A stretch of DNA of 56,721 bases, from NCBI RefSeq assembly GCF_000282355.1, contig NZ_AKJL01000150.1:1-56721 (forward strand), read 5' to 3'. The notes below the pieces were generated by a model. It saw nothing but the letters and a program-made list of their open reading frames with translations. It searched no databases and was not told where the DNA came from. The stretch comes from Pseudomonas sp. GM49. Lineage in GTDB: Bacteria > Pseudomonadota > Gammaproteobacteria > Pseudomonadales > Pseudomonadaceae. Shown here in pieces: positions 8,096 to 18,117 of this stretch; within the stretch, counting starts at the first letter, position 1, and each line of letters starts with the position of its first letter. A program made the translations under genes and the position numbers.

Positions 8096-8189
8096 ATCGC
8101 GAGCAAGCTCGCTCCCACACTGAATCTTTGTTCAGTCTTGATTCTGTGATCAACACAAAACCAATGTGGGAGCGAGCTTGCTCGCGAAG
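8096..8189. repeat. REP inverted pair
   Basis: Units at 8096-8119 and 8165-8188 in opposite orientation, between the urea transporter start and the pyruvate kinase stop. No standard T-tailed terminator is seen after the pyruvate kinase gene, so this structure may mark the 3' end of the glyoxylate operon. Confidence 0.85.
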
Positions 8190-8204
8190 AGGCCAGTTCA
8201 GGCG

Positions 8205-9620
8205 CTAGATCAACGTCTCGATGCGCAAAGAGTTAGTCGATCCCGGCTGCCCAAACGGCACACCGGCGGTGATCAATAACGTGTCGCCACGCTGCGCCAT
8301 ACCCTGGGCCTGGGCGATCTCCAGCGCTGTGGAGCAGACTTCATCGACCTGACGCAGGCGATCGTTGACCACCGAGTGCACGCCCCACGCCACACTCAGG
8401 CGACGGGCGGTCTGCAGGTTCGGTGTCAGGTTGAGGATCGGCACCGTCGGCCGCTCCCGCGCCGCACGCAGGCTCGACGCGCCGGACTCGCTGTAGTTCA
8501 CCAGCACCGCCACCGGCAGCACGTTGCTGATACGGCGAATGGCGCAGCTGATCGCGTCGGAAACGGTCGCCTCGGCTTTTGGTCGACTGACGTCGAGTTG
8601 AGTCTGATAGTCCGGACCGTTTTCCACCTGGCGGATGATCTTGCTCATCATCTGCACGGCTTCAAGCGGGTATTCGCCGGACGCGGTTTCCGCCGACAGC
8701 ATCACCGCGTCCGCACCTTCGGCCACGGCGTTGGCCACATCGGTGACTTCGGCGCGGGTTGGCGCCGGCGAGAAGCGCATCGACTCCAGCATCTGCGTGG
8801 CCACCACCACCGGCTTACCGAGTTGGCGGCAGGTGCTGATGATGTTCTTCTGAATCTGCGGCACGCTTTCGGCCGGCACTTCCACGCCCAGGTCACCACG
8901 GGCGACCATGATCGCATCGCTCAACTCGGCGATCTCGCGCAGTTGTTCGACGGCCGAGGGCTTCTCGATCTTGGCCATCAGGAAGGCCTTGTCGCCGATC
9001 AGGGTGCGGGCTTCGCGAATGTCATCGGGACGTTGTACGAACGACAGCGCCACCCAGTCCACCCCCAGCTCCAGGCCGAAGGTCAAGTCGCGGCGATCCT
9101 TGGCGGTCAGCGGGCTCAGGTCGAGCACCGCTTGCGGCACGTTCACGCCTTTGCGGTCCGACAGTTCGCCGCCATTGAGCACGGTGGTGTCGATGGCGTC
9201 GGCGTACTTGGTCACGACCCGCAGACGCAACTTGCCGTCGTCCAGCAGCAGGTCCATGCCCGGCTCCAGGGCCGCGATGATTTCCGGATGTGGCAGGTTG
9301 ACCCGGCGCTCATCGCCCGGCGTGGCATCGAGGTCCAGGCGCAAGGCCTGGCCACGCACCAGTTGCACCTTGCCTTCGGCGAACTTGCCGACCCGCAGTT
9401 TCGGGCCTTGCAGGTCCATCAGAATGCCCAATGGATAATTCAGCTGGCGCTCGACTTCACGAATCCACTGAAAACGCTGGGCGTGGTCGGCGTGATCGCC
9501 ATGGCTGAAGTTCAGGCGGAAGATGTTGACCCCGGCCAGCACCAGTTCGCGGATGTCGTCGATCCCTTCGATGGCCGGGCCGAGCGTGGCGAGGATTTTG
9601 ACCTTTTTGTCAGGCGTCAT
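8205..9620 (-). CDS. pykF: Pyruvate kinase (glyoxylate-operon copy)
   Basis: A 471-residue pyruvate kinase, full length for the family. It opens with KVKILATLGPA, carries the fold-defining NFSHG near residue 40, the catalytic lysine region AKIEKPSAVEQL, the metal/phosphate-site segment MVARGDLGVEV, and ETASGEYP after it. It converts PEP and ADP to pyruvate and ATP. The start overlaps the end of the glycerate kinase gene by 11 bases, so the two are translated from one message. In P. putida a pyruvate kinase closes the gcl operon at the same place. Its job here is to finish the route glyoxylate to glycerate to 2-phosphoglycerate to PEP to pyruvate. Confidence 0.93.
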   Translation of the reverse strand: MTPDKKVKILATLGPAIEGIDDIRELVLAGVNIFRLNFSHGDHADHAQRFQWIREVERQLNYPLGILMDLQGPKLRVGKFAEGKVQLVRGQALRLDLDATPGDERRVNLPHPEIIAALEPGMDLLLDDGKLRLRVVTKYADAIDTTVLNGGELSDRKGVNVPQAVLDLSPLTAKDRRDLTFGLELGVDWVALSFVQRPDDIREARTLIGDKAFLMAKIEKPSAVEQLREIAELSDAIMVARGDLGVEVPAESVPQIQKNIISTCRQLGKPVVVATQMLESMRFSPAPTRAEVTDVANAVAEGADAVMLSAETASGEYPLEAVQMMSKIIRQVENGPDYQTQLDVSRPKAEATVSDAISCAIRRISNVLPVAVLVNYSESGASSLRAARERPTVPILNLTPNLQTARRLSVAWGVHSVVNDRLRQVDEVCSTALEIAQAQGMAQRGDTLLITAGVPFGQPGSTNSLRIETLI

Positions 9621-10890
9621 GTTTAGTGCTCTCGAGGATCAGGATGGCGCGGAAGTCGTTGACGTTGGTGCGGGTCGGCTCGGTAACGATCAGGGCGTCG
9701 AGAGCCTCGAAATAGCCGTAGCCATTGTTGTTGTCCAACTCATCGCTGGCGCTCAGACCCATTGCTGCGGCGCGGGCGTAGCTGTCCGGGGTCATGATCG
9801 CGCCAGCATTGTCTTCGGAACCGTCGATGCCATCGGTATCGCCGGCCAGGGCATACACGCCCGGCAGGCCCTTGAGGCTGTCGGTCAGGCTCAGCAGGAA
9901 CTCGGCATTGCGCCCGCCACGGCCGTTGCCGCGCACGGTGACGGTGGTTTCGCCGCCCGAGAGAATCACGCAGGGTGCCGCCAGTGGCTGGCCATGCAGC
10001 ACGATTTGTCGCGCGATGCCGGCGTGGACTTTCGCCACCTCGCGAGATTCGCCTTCCAGGTCACCGAGGATCAGTGGACTGAACCCGGCCTGACGGCATT
10101 TCACCGCCGCCGCTTCAAGCGATTGTTGCGGGCGGGCGATCAACTGGAAATGACTGCGGGCCAGGCTCGGATCACCGGGTTTGACCGTCTCCGATTCCGG
10201 GCTTTGCAGCCAACTGCGCACCGAGGCTGGAACCTCGATGGCGTAGCGTTTGAGGATCGCCAGGGCTTCGGCGGAAGTGCTCGGGTCGGCTACGGTGGGG
10301 CCGGAGGCGATGACCGTGGCGAGGTCGCCCGGTACATCGGAAATCGCGTAGGTGTAAACCGTGGCAGGCCAGCAGGCTTTGCCCAGGCGGCCGCCCTTGA
10401 TCGCCGAGAGGTGCTTGCGCACGCAGTTCATTTCGCCGATGGTCGCGCCGGACTTGAGCAGGGCTTTGTTGATCGACTGCTTGTCGGCCAGGGTGATGCC
10501 TTCGGCCGGCAGTGCCAGCAGGGCAGAGCCACCGCCGGAGAGCAGGAAGATCACGCGGTCGTTTTCGCTGAGGTCGCTGACCAGCTCGAGCACACGCTTG
10601 GCCACGGCCAGGCCGGCGGCGTCCGGTACCGGATGCGCGGCTTCGACCACTTCGATTTTTTCGCATGGGGCGCCGTGACCGTAACGGGTCACCACCAGGC
10701 CGGACACTTCGCCCTGCCAGCAGCGCTCGACCACCTGGGCCATGGCGGCTGCGGCTTTGCCGGCGCCAATGACGATTACGCGTCCGCTGCGGTCGGCGGG
10801 TAAATGGGCTTCGAGGACTTGTTGCGGATGCGCCGCGTCGATGGCTGTGGCAAACAGCTCGCGCAGCAATTGTTGCGGATCGACCGACAT
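9610..10890 (-). CDS. ttuD: Glycerate 2-kinase, MOFRL family (formerly hydroxypyruvate reductase TtuD)
   Basis: A 426-residue member of the GckA/TtuD type. The N-terminal domain has the nucleotide-associated stretch RVIVIGAGKAAAAMAQ, then LLSGGGSALLALPAEG; the C-terminal MOFRL domain includes ILSGGETTVTVRGNGRGGRN and the ALAGDTDGIDG loop. Proteins of this class were first named hydroxypyruvate reductase but are glycerate 2-kinases that give 2-phosphoglycerate. That product enters glycolysis after the 3-phosphoglycerate step, which fits the pyruvate kinase encoded directly downstream with an 11-base overlap. About 205 bases, filled by a nested REP structure, separate it from glxR. Confidence 0.9.
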   Translation of the reverse strand: MSVDPQQLLRELFATAIDAAHPQQVLEAHLPADRSGRVIVIGAGKAAAAMAQVVERCWQGEVSGLVVTRYGHGAPCEKIEVVEAAHPVPDAAGLAVAKRVLELVSDLSENDRVIFLLSGGGSALLALPAEGITLADKQSINKALLKSGATIGEMNCVRKHLSAIKGGRLGKACWPATVYTYAISDVPGDLATVIASGPTVADPSTSAEALAILKRYAIEVPASVRSWLQSPESETVKPGDPSLARSHFQLIARPQQSLEAAAVKCRQAGFSPLILGDLEGESREVAKVHAGIARQIVLHGQPLAAPCVILSGGETTVTVRGNGRGGRNAEFLLSLTDSLKGLPGVYALAGDTDGIDGSEDNAGAIMTPDSYARAAAMGLSASDELDNNNGYGYFEALDALIVTEPTRTNVNDFRAILILESTKHDA

Positions 10891-10936
10891 GGCGGGCTCC
10901 CGGAATTCTTGTTATTTGAAGGGCAACTCGGTCCAG

Positions 10937-11077
10937 TGTGGGAGCGGGCCCTGTGGCGAGGGGACTTGCCCCCGTTTGAGTGCGTAGCACTCACAAGATC
11001 TTCGGTGTATCAGAGATTTTGGGGCTGCTACGCAGCCCAACGGGGGCGAGCCCCCTCGCCACAGGCCCGCTCCCACA
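10937..11077. repeat. Nested double REP inverted repeat
   Basis: The outer arms are the common TGTGGGAGCGGG type (from 10937 and up to 11077). Inside them are arms of a second REP type, CTGTGGCGAGGGG...CCCCC and its inverse GGGGGCGAGCCCCCTCGCCACAG. In the centre TGCGTAGCA (about 10980-10988) pairs with TGCTACGCA (about 11029-11037). Most of the 141 bases can form one long imperfect hairpin. It fills the gap between glxR and the glycerate kinase gene. Confidence 0.8.
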
Positions 11078-11095
11078 TGGGGATGGGGCAGGGGC

Positions 11096-11989
11096 TTACT
11101 TCTTGTCGCGAATCGAGAAGTTCGCCATGTGTTCCAGGCCCTTGATCAGCGCCGAGTGGTCCCAGTTGCTGCCACCGATGGCCGCGCAGGTGCTGAACAC
11201 TTGCTGGGTGTTGGCGGTGTTCGGCAGGTTGATGTTCAGCTCCTTGGCGCCTTGCAGGGCGAGGTTCAGGTCCTTCTGGTGCAGGCTGATACGGAAGCCT
11301 GGATCGAAGGTGCCCTTGATCATGCGCTCGCCGTGCACTTCGAGGATCTTCGACGAAGCGAAACCGCCCATCAGCGCTTCACGCACCTTGGCCGGATCGG
11401 CACCGTTTTTCGAAGCGAACAGCAGGGCTTCGGCCACGGCCTGGATGTTCAGGGCCACGATGATCTGGTTGGCCACTTTGGCGGTTTGACCGTCACCGTT
11501 GCCACCGACCAGGGTGATGTTCTTGCCCATGGCCTGGAACAGCGGCAGGGCGCGTTCGAAGGCGTCGGCATCGCCGCCGACCATGATGCTCAGGGTCGCA
11601 GCCTTGGCGCCGACTTCACCGCCGGATACCGGGGCGTCGAGGTATTGCGCGCCTTTTTCGTTGATTTTGGCCGCGAAAGCCTTGGTGGCGGTCGGCGAGA
11701 TCGAACTCATGTCGATCACGACTTTGCCTTTGCTGACACCGGCAGCAATGCCATCGGCGCGGAACAGCACGTCATCGACCTGCGGGGTATCCGGCACCAT
11801 GACGATGATGAATTCAGCTTCCTGGGCGACTTCTTTCGGGTTCGCCAGAGCAACGGCGCCAGCGGCGACCAGGTCGGCAGGCGCAGGGTCGTGGTGCGCC
11901 GACAGGAACAGACTGTGACCGGCTTTCTGCAGGTTCGCCGCCATTGGGTGGCCCATGATGCCGGTGCCGATAAATCCGATTTTAGCCAT
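11096..11989 (-). CDS. glxR: Tartronate semialdehyde reductase
   Basis: A 297-residue beta-hydroxyacid dehydrogenase. It starts MAKIGFIGTGIMGHPMAANL: the GxGxMGxPMAxNL loop binds NAD(P)H. The substrate-binding motif DAPVSGGEVGA spans 119-129 and the catalytic lysine is Lys171 in GDGQTAKVANQ. It reduces tartronate semialdehyde to D-glycerate. ATG 11989 is right at the nucleotide-binding fold; the frame continues upstream to 12073 only through REP sequence. It is third in the operon after gcl and hyi, with REP hairpins in both flanking gaps. Confidence 0.95.
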   Translation of the reverse strand: MAKIGFIGTGIMGHPMAANLQKAGHSLFLSAHHDPAPADLVAAGAVALANPKEVAQEAEFIIVMVPDTPQVDDVLFRADGIAAGVSKGKVVIDMSSISPTATKAFAAKINEKGAQYLDAPVSGGEVGAKAATLSIMVGGDADAFERALPLFQAMGKNITLVGGNGDGQTAKVANQIIVALNIQAVAEALLFASKNGADPAKVREALMGGFASSKILEVHGERMIKGTFDPGFRISLHQKDLNLALQGAKELNINLPNTANTQQVFSTCAAIGGSNWDHSALIKGLEHMANFSIRDKK

Positions 11990-12016
11990 GAGAAAATCCT
12001 CTTGTTTTTGTTGCTG

Positions 12017-12103
12017 CTGTAGGAGCGAGCTTGCTCGCGAAGGGCTATCTATCGAAACCGGTGTGCCTGACACACCATCGCGAGCAAGCTCGCTCCTACA
12101 CAG
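12017..12103. repeat. REP inverted pair
   Basis: Units at 12017-12041 and 12077-12100 in opposite orientation, filling most of the 123-base gap between hyi and glxR inside the operon. Confidence 0.85.
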
Positions 12104-12112
12104 GGTTCATTG

Positions 12113-12895
12113 TCAGATCGCGTTATGGGTTTTCAACCAGCCCAGGCCCGCTTCAGTGGTGGTCAGCGGCTTGTATTCGCAGCCGACCCAGCCCTGATAT
12201 CCGATGCGGTCCAGGTGTTCGAACAGGAAGCGGTAGTTGATTTCACCGGTACCTGGTTCGTTGCGTCCCGGGTTGTCCGCAAGCTGCACATGGTTGATCT
12301 CGCCCAGGTGCGATTGCAGGGTGCGGGCCAGGTCGCCTTCCATGATTTGCATGTGGTAGATGTCGTATTGCAGGAACAGGTTGGCGCTGCCGACCTGCTC
12401 GCGAATCGACAGGGCTTGCGCCGTGTTGTTCAGGTAGAAGCCCGGGATGTCACGGGTGTTGATTGCTTCCATCACCAGTTTGATTCCCGCCGCTTGCAGC
12501 TTGTCGGCCGCGTACTTGAGGTTGGCGACGAAAGTTTTCTCCACGGTGGCATCGTCAAAGGCCTGCGGACGAATACCGGCCAGGCAGTTGACCTGGGTGT
12601 TGCCCAGTACCTGCGCGTAAGCAATGGCCAGATCGACACCGGCACGGAACTCTTCGACCCGGTCCGGCAGGCAAGCGATACCGCGTTCGCCCTTGCCCCA
12701 GTCACCGGCCGGCAGGTTGAATAGCACTTGGGTCAGACCGTTGGCGTCGAGTTGGGCCTTGATTTCGGCGGAGCTGAAGTCGTACGGGAACAGGTATTCG
12801 ACACCATTGAAGCCGGCCTTGGCGGCCGCTTCGAAACGGGCGAGAAAGTCCTGTTCGGTGAACAGCATGGACAGGTTGGCTGCGAAACGCGGCAT
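12113..12895 (-). CDS. hyi: Hydroxypyruvate isomerase
   Basis: A 260-residue TIM-barrel protein of the AP-endonuclease-2/xylose-isomerase-like superfamily. It starts MPRFAANLSMLFTEQDFLAR, the usual opening of Hyi. Metal-binding acidic residues are in VMEAINTRDIPGF, QYDIYHMQIMEGD, and VGCEYKPL. It interconverts hydroxypyruvate and tartronate semialdehyde, linking to the carboligase product. ATG 12895 is preferred; the upstream extension to 12952 lies in a REP hairpin. Second gene of the gcl operon. The length matches E. coli Hyi. Confidence 0.94.
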   Translation of the reverse strand: MPRFAANLSMLFTEQDFLARFEAAAKAGFNGVEYLFPYDFSSAEIKAQLDANGLTQVLFNLPAGDWGKGERGIACLPDRVEEFRAGVDLAIAYAQVLGNTQVNCLAGIRPQAFDDATVEKTFVANLKYAADKLQAAGIKLVMEAINTRDIPGFYLNNTAQALSIREQVGSANLFLQYDIYHMQIMEGDLARTLQSHLGEINHVQLADNPGRNEPGTGEINYRFLFEHLDRIGYQGWVGCEYKPLTTTEAGLGWLKTHNAI

Positions 12896-12921
12896 GGTGG
12901 TCTCCCGTATATGTATGAGGT

Positions 12922-12958
12922 CCCTTGTGGGAGCGAGCAAGCCCGCTCCCACAAGGGG
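12922..12958. repeat. Compact REP hairpin between gcl and hyi
   Basis: A single short palindrome: CTTGTGGGAGCG, a few bases, then CGCTCCCACAAG. Unlike the paired elements it has almost no loop (GAGCAAGC centre). It lies in the 75-base gap between hyi and gcl. Confidence 0.75.
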
Positions 12959-12970
12959 AGCGGTCAGCAG

Positions 12971-14746
<1,776 letters not shown>

Positions 14747-14773
14747 GGTTTTGTGCCTCTTTACGTTTTGTAA

Positions 14774-14783
14774 TTGTATACAA
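14774..14783. promoter_or_regulatory. Operator-like palindrome TTGTATACAA, gcl side
   Basis: A perfect 10-bp palindrome 28 bases upstream of the gcl start, identical to one at 14912-14921. Its form suits GntR/FCD-type repressors. In P. putida the gcl operon is controlled by GclR, reported as a GntR-type regulator encoded elsewhere; assigning these sites to GclR is inference. Confidence 0.55.
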
Positions 14784-14911
14784 GTGGCTTTGCGCAGAGT
14801 GTATTCACGGCGGACGGCGCAGGTCAATCCATTTTCTCAAGCGCTTGTTTCATTCGTCGGAAGCCCGCTCTACTGTGGCTTTTCGTCGCATGTGGCGCTT
14901 TTCGAGAATTA

Positions 14912-14921
14912 TTGTATACAA
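14912..14921. promoter_or_regulatory. Operator-like palindrome TTGTATACAA, glcG-like side
   Basis: A second identical copy, 138 bp from the first (centre to centre) and 107 bp before the glcG-like start. Two exact copies in one 281-bp divergent promoter region are unlikely by chance and suggest joint control of both transcription units. Confidence 0.55.
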
Positions 14922-15027
14922 AAAAATAATTCATTGTGTTCTATTTGTTGCATCGGGCTGCGGCGAAAACGCGCGGCACAAGTGCGCAGCCCACCGACTT
15001 TCCGAAAAACAAAATGAGGACAGCACA

Positions 15028-15474
15028 ATGAGCGCTTTAACCTTGAAAGTCGCAGTCAACCTGGTCAACGAGGCCATCAACGCAGGGCGTGCAATCTCCG
15101 CGGCACCCTTGACCATCGCAGTACTGGATGCCGGCGGGCATCTGATCACCCTGCAACGCGAAGACGGCGCCAGCCTGCTGCGCCCGCACGTCGCCATCGG
15201 CAAAGCCTGGGGCGCCATCGCGCTGGGCAAGGGCTCACGCCTGCTGGCGCTGGACGCCCAGCAACGCCCGGCATTTATCGCCGCGTTGAACAGCCTGGGG
15301 CAGGGCAGTGTCGTGCCGGCACCGGGTGGTGTGCTGGTTCGGGATCAGGACGGCAACGTGCTGGGGGCGGTGGGGATCAGCGGCGATCTGTCGGATGTTG
15401 ACGAGCAGTGCGCGATCACTGCCATCGAGGCGTTGGGGTTGGGGTTGGTGGCGGATGCGGGGGTAGCAGCTTGA
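15028..15474 (+). CDS. GlcG/HbpS family protein
   Basis: A 148-residue protein of the GlcG/HbpS (haem-degrading, PF03928-type) family: LNEAINAGRAISAAPLT-like helix, then VLDAGGHLITLQREDGA, then GAVGISGDLSDVDEQCAI. Family members accompany glycolate and glyoxylate genes; the exact biochemical role is not settled. ATG at 15028 has AGGA 7-10 bases before it; the frame extends upstream but only through the promoter. It is transcribed away from gcl across a region with two TTGTATACAA sites, so it is likely a co-regulated partner of the gcl operon. Confidence 0.88.
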   Translation: MSALTLKVAVNLVNEAINAGRAISAAPLTIAVLDAGGHLITLQREDGASLLRPHVAIGKAWGAIALGKGSRLLALDAQQRPAFIAALNSLGQGSVVPAPGGVLVRDQDGNVLGAVGISGDLSDVDEQCAITAIEALGLGLVADAGVAA

Positions 15475-15497
15475 TCTTCGCTGACTGAACTATCGCT

Positions 15498-15591
15498 TTC
15501 GCGAGCAAGCCCGCTCCCACATTGGATTTTTTGCGTACACAAACTTTGTGAACGTCAGCGATCAAGTGTGCGAGCGGGCTTGCTCGCGAAT
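15498..15591. repeat. REP inverted pair
   Basis: Units at 15498-15522 and 15566-15590 in opposite orientation, between the convergent glcG-like and TetR genes. One arm has TGTGCGAGCGGG instead of TGTGGGAGCGGG. Confidence 0.8.
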
Positions 15592-15605
15592 AGCCTTGAT
15601 GTGGT

Positions 15606-16214
15606 CTACCGCTCCGGCTCACACCCCTTGAGCACCAACCGGATAATCGTCTGCGCTGCCGCTTCGTAATCTTCTTCATCCAGCCTGACCTTGCCGGTGA
15701 TGGCGGTGATCTGCCAGTCGAAGTCGGCGTAGGTCTGGGTGGCGGCCCAGATGCTGAACATCAGGTGGTTGGGGTCGATGGGGGCGATTTGCCCGCGGTC
15801 GATCCAGGTCTGGATGCACTCGATGTTGTGTTTGGCCTGGCCATTGAGCTGATCGACGAGATCGGCGCTCAGGTGGGGGGCGCCGTGCATGATTTCGCTG
15901 GCGAACACCTTGGAGGCGAAAGGCAGGTCGCGGGAGATGCGGATTTTCGAGCGAATGTAGCCGCTGAGCACTTCACCGGGTTCGCCGTCCGGATTGAACG
16001 GTGTCGAGGCCTGCAGGATGGGCTCGATGATGCTTTCCAGAACCTCGCGATAGAGGTTTTCCTTGGATTTGAAGTAGTAGTAGACGTTGGGCTTGGGCAA
16101 TCCCGCCTTGGCTGCGATGTCGCTGGTTTTGGTCGCAGCGAAGCCTTTGTCGGCGAATTCCTCACTGGCGGCACGCAGGATCAGTTGTTTGTTGCGCTCG
16201 CGGATAGTGCTCAT
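15606..16214 (-). CDS. TetR-family regulator with RutR-type C-terminal domain
   Basis: A 202-residue TetR regulator. The helix-turn-helix is at about residues 27-50 (TSDIAAKAGLPKPNVYYYFK). The C-terminal part (GQIAPIDPNHLMFSIWAATQTYADF) closely matches the ligand domain of RutR, the pyrimidine-sensing repressor of E. coli. No rut (pyrimidine breakdown) genes lie in this window; the neighbour is the glyoxylate cluster. It could respond to a purine or pyrimidine product. ATG 16214 (MSTIRERNKQ) is a better start than 16253. It is divergent from the DUF808 gene and convergent with the glcG-like gene. Confidence 0.88.
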   Translation of the reverse strand: MSTIRERNKQLILRAASEEFADKGFAATKTSDIAAKAGLPKPNVYYYFKSKENLYREVLESIIEPILQASTPFNPDGEPGEVLSGYIRSKIRISRDLPFASKVFASEIMHGAPHLSADLVDQLNGQAKHNIECIQTWIDRGQIAPIDPNHLMFSIWAATQTYADFDWQITAITGKVRLDEEDYEAAAQTIIRLVLKGCEPER

Positions 16215-16348
16215 AAACCGGGTGATTCCTTGCCTGTTCTGGCGGTTGCGCATGGTATCACCGGCCTCGCGCGGCGCTCAAGAATGCGCCGCAGCCCGTG
16301 ATGCCGCGCTATGCTGCTGCGCATTCATTGCAGAAGGAAACCCGATTC

Positions 16349-17263
16349 ATGGCAGGAAGCAGTTTGCTGGTACTGATCGACGACATCGCGGCCGTGCTGG
16401 ATGACGTCTCATTGATGACCCAGATGGCCGCCAAGAAAACGGCCGGCGTACTCGGTGACGACCTGGCACTCAATGCCCAGCAAGTCAGTGGCGTGCGTGC
16501 CGAGCGGGAAATCCCGGTGGTCTGGGCGGTCGCCAAGGGGTCGTTCATCAATAAATTGATCCTGGTGCCGTCGGCATTGGCGATCAGTGCGTTCATTCCG
16601 TGGCTGGTCACGCCGCTGTTGATGGTCGGCGGTGCCTATCTGTGCTTCGAAGGGTTTGAAAAGCTCGCCCACAAGTTCCTGCACAGCAAGGCTGAAGACG
16701 TCGCCGACCATGCGCAGTTGGTCGAGGCGGTGGCTGACCCGGCGATCGACTTGGTGGCGTTCGAGAAGGACAAGATCAAAGGCGCGATCCGCACCGACTT
16801 CATTCTTTCGGCAGAAATCATTGCCATCACCCTCGGCACCGTGGCCGGTGCGCCATTGAGCCAGCAAATCATCGTGTTGTCGGGGATCGCAATCGTCATG
16901 ACCATCGGCGTCTATGGCCTGGTGGCGGGTATCGTCAAGCTTGACGACCTTGGCTTGTGGTTGACGCAGAAACCCGGGCAGATGGCGAAAAGCATCGGTG
17001 GCGGGATTCTGCGTGCGGCACCGTACATGATGAAGAGCCTGTCGGTGATCGGCACGGCGGCGATGTTTCTGGTCGGCGGCGGCATCCTTACCCACGGTGT
17101 GCCGGTGGTGCATCACTGGATCGAAAATGTCGGTGCTGCGGCGGGTGGTGGTGGATTTATCGTGCCGGTGTTGCTCAATGGCGTGGCGGGGATTGTGGCA
17201 GGGGCGGTGGTGTTGGTTGGTGTTACGGCTGTCAGCAAGATCTGGAAAGCGCTGAAAGGTTGA
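16349..17263 (+). CDS. DUF808 (YedI-type) inner-membrane protein
   Basis: A 304-residue protein of the DUF808/YedI family. It opens [20 protein letters not shown] and contains [17 protein letters not shown], both hallmarks of the family. Six or so hydrophobic segments are seen between residue 65 and the end, with a polar region around 105-150. Function is not established for the family. The start at 16349 has GAAGGA about 10 bases upstream. It is transcribed alone and is followed by a compact REP hairpin. Confidence 0.9.
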   Translation: MAGSSLLVLIDDIAAVLDDVSLMTQMAAKKTAGVLGDDLALNAQQVSGVRAEREIPVVWAVAKGSFINKLILVPSALAISAFIPWLVTPLLMVGGAYLCFEGFEKLAHKFLHSKAEDVADHAQLVEAVADPAIDLVAFEKDKIKGAIRTDFILSAEIIAITLGTVAGAPLSQQIIVLSGIAIVMTIGVYGLVAGIVKLDDLGLWLTQKPGQMAKSIGGGILRAAPYMMKSLSVIGTAAMFLVGGGILTHGVPVVHHWIENVGAAAGGGGFIVPVLLNGVAGIVAGAVVLVGVTAVSKIWKALKG

Positions 17264-17278
17264 AGACAACACATAACA

Positions 17279-17312
17279 AATGTGGGAGCGAGCAAGCCCG
17301 CTCCCACATTGA
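17279..17312. repeat. Compact REP hairpin
   Basis: A single palindromic unit, AATGTGGGAGCG ... CGCTCCCACATT, between the convergent DUF808 and mlaA-like genes. It probably acts as the 3' structure for both. Confidence 0.75.
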
Positions 17313-17328
17313 TTTACAGCTGCCTTAT

Positions 17329-18117
17329 TTACTCGGCAATCTGCAACTTGCGCGCTTCGGTGTAGACGTAACGCACTTTCTCGTACTCGAACGGCGAGTT
17401 CATCTGGCCATAGCGGAAGTTTGTCTGGTAGCGCTTGTCGATGCTGCGCAGGATCCAGACTTCCGGATGGTTGGAACTGACTTCGGCGACGTTGAGGAAG
17501 TTGATCGCACTCTCGGCCGTGTAATCCACCGCCAGGCCGCCGGTGTCACGCAGGTTGGACGGACCGAGGATCGGCAAGACGAAGTAAGCGCCGCCCGGCA
17601 CGCCGTAGAAGCCCAACGTCTGGCCGAAGTCTTCGCTCTGGCGCGGCAGGCCCATGGCAGTCGCCGGGTCCCACAGGCCGGCGATGCCGATGGTGGTGTT
17701 GAGCAGCAGGCGTCCGGTGGTTTCCAGTGAACGCTGGCCCTTGAGCTGCAGCAGGCTGTTCAACAGGTTTGGCACGTCGCCGAGGTTGTTGAAGAAGTTG
17801 CTGACGCCGGTGCGCAGGAAGCTCGGGGTGACGTAGCGGTAGCCATTGACCACCGGCAGGAACACCCATTGGTCGAAGCGGTAGTTGAAGTGATAGACGC
17901 GCCGGTTCCACTCTTCCAGCGGATCGTAGACGGCCAGTGCGCTGAGCGTCGAACGCTCGAACTCACGCTGGTCCAGGCCCGGGTTGAATTTGAGTTTGCT
18001 CAGCGGTTCCTTGAAGCCGTCACTGTCGATGACCACAGGGGCATTGGCTTTGCTGTTGTCGGCATTGGCGACGCCTGCACAGAGTAACGCGGCGAAGAGC
18101 AGGAGGTATTTAGCCAC
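17329..18117 (-). CDS. mlaA: MlaA/VacJ-like outer-membrane lipid asymmetry protein
   Basis: A 262-residue VacJ-family protein. Family signatures are YDPLEEWNRRVYHFNYRFDQ, GVSNFFNNLGDVPNLLNSLL and the GVPGGAYFVLPILGPSNLRD loop. MlaA removes misplaced phospholipid from the outer leaflet of the outer membrane and hands it to MlaC. The start is GTG at 18117. The signal MAKYLLLFAALLCAGVANA looks like a signal peptidase I type (cut after ANA); the only early Cys (Cys13, ALLC) is a poor lipobox, so it may not be lipidated, unlike E. coli MlaA. It overlaps the upstream alpha/beta hydrolase gene by 8 bases. The other mla genes are not here. Confidence 0.9.
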   Translation of the reverse strand: MAKYLLLFAALLCAGVANADNSKANAPVVIDSDGFKEPLSKLKFNPGLDQREFERSTLSALAVYDPLEEWNRRVYHFNYRFDQWVFLPVVNGYRYVTPSFLRTGVSNFFNNLGDVPNLLNSLLQLKGQRSLETTGRLLLNTTIGIAGLWDPATAMGLPRQSEDFGQTLGFYGVPGGAYFVLPILGPSNLRDTGGLAVDYTAESAINFLNVAEVSSNHPEVWILRSIDKRYQTNFRYGQMNSPFEYEKVRYVYTEARKLQIAE

